11,937 bases of DNA from Acidobacteriota bacterium (GTDB lineage Bacteria; Acidobacteriota; Vicinamibacteria; Vicinamibacterales; Fen-181): NCBI GenBank assembly GCA_021779795.1, contig JAJXZZ010000046.1, positions 1 to 11,937 of the forward strand, written 5' to 3'. Below are positions 6,934 to 11,937 of this stretch, one piece after another. Below the pieces are notes generated by a model. That model had not been told where the DNA came from. It did no database searches and saw nothing but the letters and a program-made list of their open reading frames with translations. The position numbers and the translations under genes were made by a program. Each line of letters opens with the position of its first letter. The first letter of the stretch is position 1.

Positions 6934-7727
6934 GAGCCCTCCCACTTCGGTCGGCGCTTCTCGAGGAACGCGCGCAGCCCTTCCTGGCCCTCGGCCGACA
7001 CGCGCCGGTCGGCCAGCGTCCCGGTGGTGAGCGGCACGACGTCGGCGGGCTCGCGGCCGGCCACCTCGCGGACGAGCCGCTTGGCGCAGCGCACGGCCTC
7101 GGGGCCGGCCGACAGGATCTCGGCCGCGTACTGGGCGACCGTCGTGTCGAGCGCCTCGGCGGGCACTACGGCGTGCACGAGGCCCAGCGCCCGGGCCCGC
7201 GGCGCGTCGAAGCGGGCGCCGGTCAGGAACAGGTCGCGGGCGGCCGATCGGCCGATCTTGGCGAGCACGTAGGGGGAGATGACGCTCGGCACGATCCCGA
7301 GCTTCACCTCGGTGAACCCGAACACCGCGTCCTCGGCCGCCACGACGATGTCGCAGACGGCGGTCAGGCCGACGCCGCCGCCGAGCGCCGTGCCGTGGAC
7401 GCGGCCGATGAGCGGCACCGGGAGCCGGTCGAGCGCCTCGAACATCGCCGCCATCGCGGCGGCGTCCGCCAGGTTCTCCTCGCGGGTCGCGTCGATCGTG
7501 GCGGCCATCGACGCGAGGTCGCCGCCGGCGCAGAACACCCGGCCGGCCCCGGACAGGACCGCGACGCGCACGTCGGGCGAGACGGCCACCGAGGCGGCCC
7601 AGGCGGCGAGGGCGCGCACGAGCGCCGGGTTGAAGGCGTTGCGCACCTCGGGCCGGTCGAGCACCACGTGCTCGACGGCGCCCTCGCGCCGCACCTGGAG
7701 GTGTTCGAACGGCCGCGCGTCGCTCAT
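6930..7727 (-). CDS. liuC: Enoyl-CoA hydratase/isomerase family protein, probable 3-methylglutaconyl-CoA hydratase
   Basis: It is expected to hydrate 3-methylglutaconyl-CoA to HMG-CoA, linking the carboxylase to HMG-CoA lyase. The 265-residue crotonase fold shows the CoA/oxyanion-hole segment FCAGGDLASM (65-74) and the second oxyanion segment GTALGGGVGL (112-121). The acidic residue E140 lies in FTEVKLGIVP, followed by SVISPYVLAKIG. The position of the first catalytic Glu of rat-type hydratases (GGGxEL) is Gly here. I recall the same GGGVGL pattern in bacterial LiuC-like proteins, so it is not read as inactivation. The start at 7727 has GGAG 6 nt upstream. An ATG at 7739 would add MEPT but lacks an evident ribosome site. 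The gene begins 28 nt after the carboxyltransferase stop and ends in a GTGA overlap with the biotin carboxylase. Substrate assignment rests on operon order. Confidence 0.92.
   Translation of the reverse strand: MSDARPFEHLQVRREGAVEHVVLDRPEVRNAFNPALVRALAAWAASVAVSPDVRVAVLSGAGRVFCAGGDLASMAATIDATREENLADAAAMAAMFEALDRLPVPLIGRVHGTALGGGVGLTAVCDIVVAAEDAVFGFTEVKLGIVPSVISPYVLAKIGRSAARDLFLTGARFDAPRARALGLVHAVVPAEALDTTVAQYAAEILSAGPEAVRCAKRLVREVAGREPADVVPLTTGTLADRRVSAEGQEGLRAFLEKRRPKWEGS
6937..6943 (-). promoter_or_regulatory. Shine-Dalgarno sequence of the biotin carboxylase gene
   Basis: GGGAGGG on the minus strand lies just before the GTG at 6933 and inside the 3' end of the hydratase gene. It supports 6933 over the GTG at 6945, which has no purine-rich stretch upstream. 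Confidence 0.55.
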
Positions 7728-7755
7728 CGTCGGCTCCATGCGAGCGGGGACCGGG

Positions 7756-9363
7756 TCACATCCGGAACACGCCGAAGCGCGCCTCGGGCACCGGGGCGCC
7801 GGCCGCCGCCGCGAGCGCGAGGCCGAGGGCGTCGCGCGTCTGCACCGGGTCGAGGATCCCGTCGTCCCAGAGGCGGGCGGTGGAGTAGTACGGGGATCCC
7901 TCGTGCTCGTACTTCTCGAGGATCGGCCCGCGGATCGCCGCTTCCTCGTCGGGCGTGAGCGTCTGCCCCTCGCGCGCGAGCTGGTCGCGCTTGACCGTCA
8001 CCAGCACCGAGGCGGCCTGCTCGCCGCCCATCACCGAGATCCGGGCGTTGGGCCACATCCAGAGCAGGCGCGGCTCGTAGGCGCGGCCGCACATCCCGTA
8101 GTTGCCGGCCCCGAACGACCCGCCGATGACGACGGTGAACTTGGGGACCACCGAGTTGGCCACCGCGTGCACCATCTTCGCGCCGTCCTTGGCGATGCCG
8201 GCGCGCTCGTAGTCGCGGCCGACCATGAACCCGGTGATGTTCTGCAGGAAGACGAGCGGGATCGCGCGCAGGTTGCACATCTCGATGAAGTGCGTCACCT
8301 TGAGCGCCGACTCCGAGAAGAGCACGCCGTTGTTGGCGACGAGCCCCACGAGGTGGCCGTGCAGGCGCGCGAAGCCGGTCACGACCGTGGGCGCGTAGCG
8401 CGGCTTGAACTCGTCGAAGCGCGAGCCGTCGGCCATCCGCGCGATCACCTCGCGGACGTCGTACGGCACCCGGATGTCGGCGTTGATCACGCCGTACAGC
8501 TCGGCCGGGTCGTAGCGCGGCTCCTCGGGCGTCGTCACGTCGAACGGGGCGGGCCTGCGCATGTGCAGCGTCGAGACGATCGTGCGCGCCAGGTGCAGCG
8601 CGTGGTCGTCGTCGTCGGCCATGTAATCGGCGACGCCCGAGATCCGCGTGTGCACGTCGGCGCCGCCGAGCTCCTCGGCGGTCACCTCCTCGCCCGTCGC
8701 CGCCTTCACGAGCGGCGGGCCGCCCAGGAAGATCGTGCCCGTGCCCTGGACGATCACCGTCTCGTCCGACATGGCTGGCACGTAGGCGCCGCCGGCCGTG
8801 CACGAGCCCATGACCACGGCCACCTGCGGGATGGCGAGGGCCGACATGCGGGCCTGGTTGTAGAAGATCCGCCCGAAGTGATCGCGGTCGGGGAAGACCT
8901 CGGCCTGCATCGGGAGGAAGGCGCCGCCCGAGTCCACCAGGTAGACGCAGGGCAGGCGGTTGTCGAGCGCCACCTCCTGCGCGCGCAGGTGCTTCTTGAC
9001 CGTGATGGGGAAGTAGGTGCCGCCCTTGACCGTCGCGTCGTTGGCGACGACCATCACCTCGCGGCCGCTGACGCGCCCGATGCCCGTGACCAGGCCGGCG
9101 GCCGGCGCCTCGCCCTTGTACATCCCCCACGCGGCGAGCGGGGACAGCTCGAGGAAGGGGGAGCCGGGATCGAGCAGCCGATCGACGCGCTCGCGCACCG
9201 GCAGCTTCCCCTGCTGGCGGTGGCGTTCGAGGGCGCGCGGCCCGCCGCCGGCGCGGGCCTGCGCGGCCCGCTCGCGCAGCTCGGCGACCAGGCTCTCCAT
9301 GCGGGCCCGGTTGTCGCGGTACAAATCGGATTCGGTGTCGAGCCGGGTCTCGATGACGTCCAT
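7756..9363 (-). CDS. liuB: Acyl-CoA carboxylase carboxyltransferase (3-methylcrotonyl-CoA carboxylase beta subunit)
   Basis: It transfers the carboxyl group from biotin to the acyl-CoA. With the ATG at 9363 it has 535 residues, the usual size of methylcrotonyl-CoA carboxylase beta chains. It carries the N- and C-terminal carboxyltransferase halves: VDSGGAF and GSCTAGGAYVPAMSDE (about 185-200) in the first, and FMVGRDYERAGIAKDGAKM and FGAGNYGMCGRAYEPRLLWM (about 410-430) in the second. WPNARISVMGGEQAA follows. GMCGRAY..R..WMWPNARI is characteristic of the methylcrotonyl/geranyl type rather than the propionyl type. MDVIETRLDTES matches the usual N-terminus. An ATG at 9384 would add MGSALTP and cannot be excluded. 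It is the first gene of the minus-strand operon and diverges from the YihY gene. Geranyl-CoA carboxylase is the closest alternative, made less likely by the neighbouring hydratase and HMG-CoA lyase. Confidence 0.95.
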   Translation of the reverse strand: MDVIETRLDTESDLYRDNRARMESLVAELRERAAQARAGGGPRALERHRQQGKLPVRERVDRLLDPGSPFLELSPLAAWGMYKGEAPAAGLVTGIGRVSGREVMVVANDATVKGGTYFPITVKKHLRAQEVALDNRLPCVYLVDSGGAFLPMQAEVFPDRDHFGRIFYNQARMSALAIPQVAVVMGSCTAGGAYVPAMSDETVIVQGTGTIFLGGPPLVKAATGEEVTAEELGGADVHTRISGVADYMADDDDHALHLARTIVSTLHMRRPAPFDVTTPEEPRYDPAELYGVINADIRVPYDVREVIARMADGSRFDEFKPRYAPTVVTGFARLHGHLVGLVANNGVLFSESALKVTHFIEMCNLRAIPLVFLQNITGFMVGRDYERAGIAKDGAKMVHAVANSVVPKFTVVIGGSFGAGNYGMCGRAYEPRLLWMWPNARISVMGGEQAASVLVTVKRDQLAREGQTLTPDEEAAIRGPILEKYEHEGSPYYSTARLWDDGILDPVQTRDALGLALAAAAGAPVPEARFGVFRM

Positions 9364-9395
9364 AGGTGTGAGTGCCGATCCCATTATTCCAGAAC

Positions 9396-9428
9396 GCCGG
9401 CGCCGGCGCATGATTTTGCGGCGCCGGC
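9396..9428. repeat. GC-rich inverted repeat between divergent genes
   Basis: The left arm at 9396-9410 and right arm at 9417-9428 pair over 12 bp (GCCGGCGCC plus GCA with TGC plus GGCGCCGGC), with a 3-nt bulge and the loop TGATTT. The left arm also contains the perfect palindrome GCCGGCGCCGGC. It lies between the divergent carboxyltransferase and YihY starts, so it could be an operator or a transcript hairpin. Base composition makes chance palindromes common here. Confidence 0.5.
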
Positions 9429-9438
9429 CGTGCGACAA
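9410..9438 (-). promoter_or_regulatory. Possible sigma70-type promoter of the leucine-degradation operon
   Basis: On the minus strand TTGTCG (9438-9433) and AATCAT (9415-9410) are separated by 17 bp, each matching 4 of 6 consensus bases. Transcription would begin near 9403, giving a leader of about 40 nt before the ATG at 9363. The -10 element lies in the loop of the inverted repeat. The match is weak and the call is an inference from position and spacing. Confidence 0.25.
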
Positions 9439-9445
9439 TGGCGCC

Positions 9446-10369
9446 GTGCCGCCAGCCAGCCAACCGACGTCCCGCCTGCGCGTCCGGGCCCGCCGGGCCT
9501 GGATGCGCGCGGCCGCGTGGACGCACCTGGTCCGCCGGGCGCTGTGGCGCGGGTCGGTCCGCTTCTACAACTCGGACGACCTGACGTACGCCGCGTCGGT
9601 GGCCTATTATGCGCTGCTGTCGGTGTTCCCGTTCTTCCTGCTGCTGTTCTCCCTCCTCGGCGCGGTGACCACGCGGACGGGGCGCAACCAGGCGGTCGTC
9701 GCCTTCCTCACGAAGGCCTTTCCCGGGCAGATCGACTTCCTGGTGTCGCAGCTCGACGCGCTGCAGAAGATGCGGCTCCGGATCGGCGTCGGCGGCGCGC
9801 TGGGGCTCGTCTGGGCGGCACACGGCTTTTTCAGCGCCATCAGTTCGGCCGTGAACCACGCGTGGGGGGTGGAGACGCCGCGCAGTTACGTGAAGCACAA
9901 GATCTTCGCGTTCTTCATGCTGCTGGCGGCGGGCGCCATCCTGTCGGTCGCCCTCGGGCTCGTGAGCGCCTACCAGGTCGTCCAGGCAACCTGGTTCGCC
10001 GACAACGCCGTCCGGATCCCCGCCCTCGGGCTGCTCGGCGGCATCGTCGTCCGCTACGCGGTCCTCATCCTGTTCGTCGTGGTCGTCGGCCTGGTCTACT
10101 ACTTCGTGCCGAGCGTGCCGGTGCGGGCGCGGGACGTCTGGCCGGGGGCGATCCTGACCGGGGCGCTGTGGCAGATCGCGCTCGAGGGGTTCTCGTTCTA
10201 CCTGCGCGACATGCACCGCTCCAGCGTGATCCACGGGTCGATTGCCGCGGTCGTGGTCTTCCTGGTGTGGGTCTACGTGTCGTCGGTGATCCTGCTGTAC
10301 GGCGTGCAGTTCACGGCCGCCTACGCGCGGCTGCGCCGCGGCCGGCCGGACTCGGAGCCGGCGTCGTAG
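9446..10369 (+). CDS. YihY/BrkB-family inner-membrane protein
   Basis: This is an integral membrane protein of 307 residues belonging to the YihY/virulence factor BrkB family (UPF0761). Its biochemical role is not established; transport or envelope functions have been proposed for relatives. After a basic Arg-rich N-terminus come six hydrophobic segments. In order they are LTYAASVAYYALLSVFPFFL (from about residue 46), GVGGALGLVWAAHGFF, IFAFFMLLAAGAILSVALGL, a YAVLILFVVVVGLVYYFV segment, AILTGALWQIALEGFSFYL, and a last one with VVVFLVWVYVSSVILLYG. The SVAYYALLSVFPFFL and YFVPSVPV stretches are typical of the family. Start choice is uncertain: GTG 9446 is used, ATG 9410 and ATG 9503 are in frame, and none has a Shine-Dalgarno sequence. 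A weak extended -10-like TGCGACAAT (9431-9439) would put a transcript start at the GTG, which would make it leaderless. The next gene starts 98 nt downstream. Confidence 0.9.
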   Translation: MPPASQPTSRLRVRARRAWMRAAAWTHLVRRALWRGSVRFYNSDDLTYAASVAYYALLSVFPFFLLLFSLLGAVTTRTGRNQAVVAFLTKAFPGQIDFLVSQLDALQKMRLRIGVGGALGLVWAAHGFFSAISSAVNHAWGVETPRSYVKHKIFAFFMLLAAGAILSVALGLVSAYQVVQATWFADNAVRIPALGLLGGIVVRYAVLILFVVVVGLVYYFVPSVPVRARDVWPGAILTGALWQIALEGFSFYLRDMHRSSVIHGSIAAVVVFLVWVYVSSVILLYGVQFTAAYARLRRGRPDSEPAS

Positions 10370-10467
10370 GGCGGACCGGCTCGCCAGGCGCCAGGCTCAG
10401 CACTTCGCACTTCGCACTTCGCACTTCGTACTTCGCACTTCGTACTTCGTACTTCGTACTTTCTCCC
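10370..10467 (+). promoter_or_regulatory. Intergenic/5' leader of the DUF255 gene, without a recognisable ribosome site
   Basis: These 98 nt hold about 34 nt of unremarkable GC-rich sequence, the heptamer array, and the 8 nt TTTCTCCC directly before the ATG. The 70 nt before the start are pyrimidine-rich and show no Shine-Dalgarno sequence. No clear promoter or terminator hairpin was found, so the DUF255 gene may be co-transcribed with the YihY gene or use an unrecognised signal. Confidence 0.5.
10404..10459. repeat. Tandem heptamer array 2: eight units of TTCGYAC
   Basis: On the plus strand there are three TTCGCAC units, one TTCGTAC, one TTCGCAC, then three TTCGTAC, 56 bp without interruption, preceded by a partial CAC. 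Only the fifth base varies. It belongs to the same TTCNYAC family as the array at 5388-5443 and has the same number of units, but it lies in the opposite orientation relative to the adjacent gene's transcription. It ends 8 nt before the DUF255 start codon. Confidence 0.95.

Positions 10468-11937
<1,470 letters not shown>

Noticed and set aside
5152..7272. Long plus-strand open frame opposite the biotin carboxylase and carrier genes.
   Set aside because: It is antisense to strongly conserved coding sequence and crosses the heptamer array. No family features were seen.
6930..7727. Loss of a catalytic glutamate in the enoyl-CoA hydratase (GGGVGL instead of GGGxEL).
   Set aside because: From memory, bacterial LiuC-like proteins share GGGVGL with the downstream FTEVKLG and ISPYV pattern, so this is probably the subfamily norm and not inactivation.
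7724..10234. Long minus-strand open frame spanning both the carboxyltransferase and the YihY gene.
   Set aside because: It is antisense to YihY and out of frame with the carboxyltransferase. Both real genes have clear family motifs in their own frames.

Overview
The window is very GC-rich, with strong G/C preference at third codon positions, and it is densely coded on both strands. It looks like chromosomal DNA from a free-living heterotroph. Two kinds of short repeat occur: tandem TTCNYAC heptamers, and a GGGGCTTCAGCCC-type hairpin element translated as VGRGFSPA. From memory these suggest Acidobacteriota, class Vicinamibacteria or relatives. That is an inference and not a taxonomic call. No rRNA, tRNA, IS element, phage gene or CRISPR was seen.

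Layout. (1) Positions 40-3261, plus strand: a complete RND (HAE1-type) efflux pump permease. It probably follows the tail of a translationally coupled upstream gene. (2) Positions 3213-9363, minus strand: six genes transcribed right to left. They are a methylcrotonyl-CoA carboxylase-type carboxyltransferase, a LiuC-like enoyl-CoA hydratase, a biotin carboxylase, a separate biotinyl carrier protein, HMG-CoA lyase and a HAD hydrolase. (3) A short divergent promoter region at about 9364-9445 with a large GC-rich palindrome. (4) Positions 9446-10369, plus strand: a YihY/BrkB-family membrane protein. (5) Position 10468 to the window end, plus strand: the first 490 codons of a DUF255/YyaL thioredoxin-domain protein.

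How the genes work together. The minus-strand genes follow the order liuB-liuC-liuD-liuE of the leucine/isovalerate catabolic cluster. They would convert 3-methylcrotonyl-CoA to 3-methylglutaconyl-CoA, then HMG-CoA, then acetyl-CoA plus acetoacetate. The isovaleryl-CoA dehydrogenase (liuA) and a regulator are not in the window. Three of the five gene junctions are 4-bp overlaps (GTGA or ATGA), which implies translational coupling.

The most unusual point is inside this operon. The alpha subunit, normally one polypeptide of about 650-670 residues (biotin carboxylase, BT domain, biotinyl domain), is here two ORFs of 497 and 160 codons. They are in the same reading frame, and the only two in-frame stop codons between them both lie inside an eight-unit heptamer array. 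A second eight-unit array of the same family lies immediately before the DUF255 start codon, where a ribosome-binding site would be expected. The DUF255 gene also carries two tandem copies of the hairpin element inserted in frame. Short repeats therefore appear to be reshaping gene ends and coding sequence at three places.
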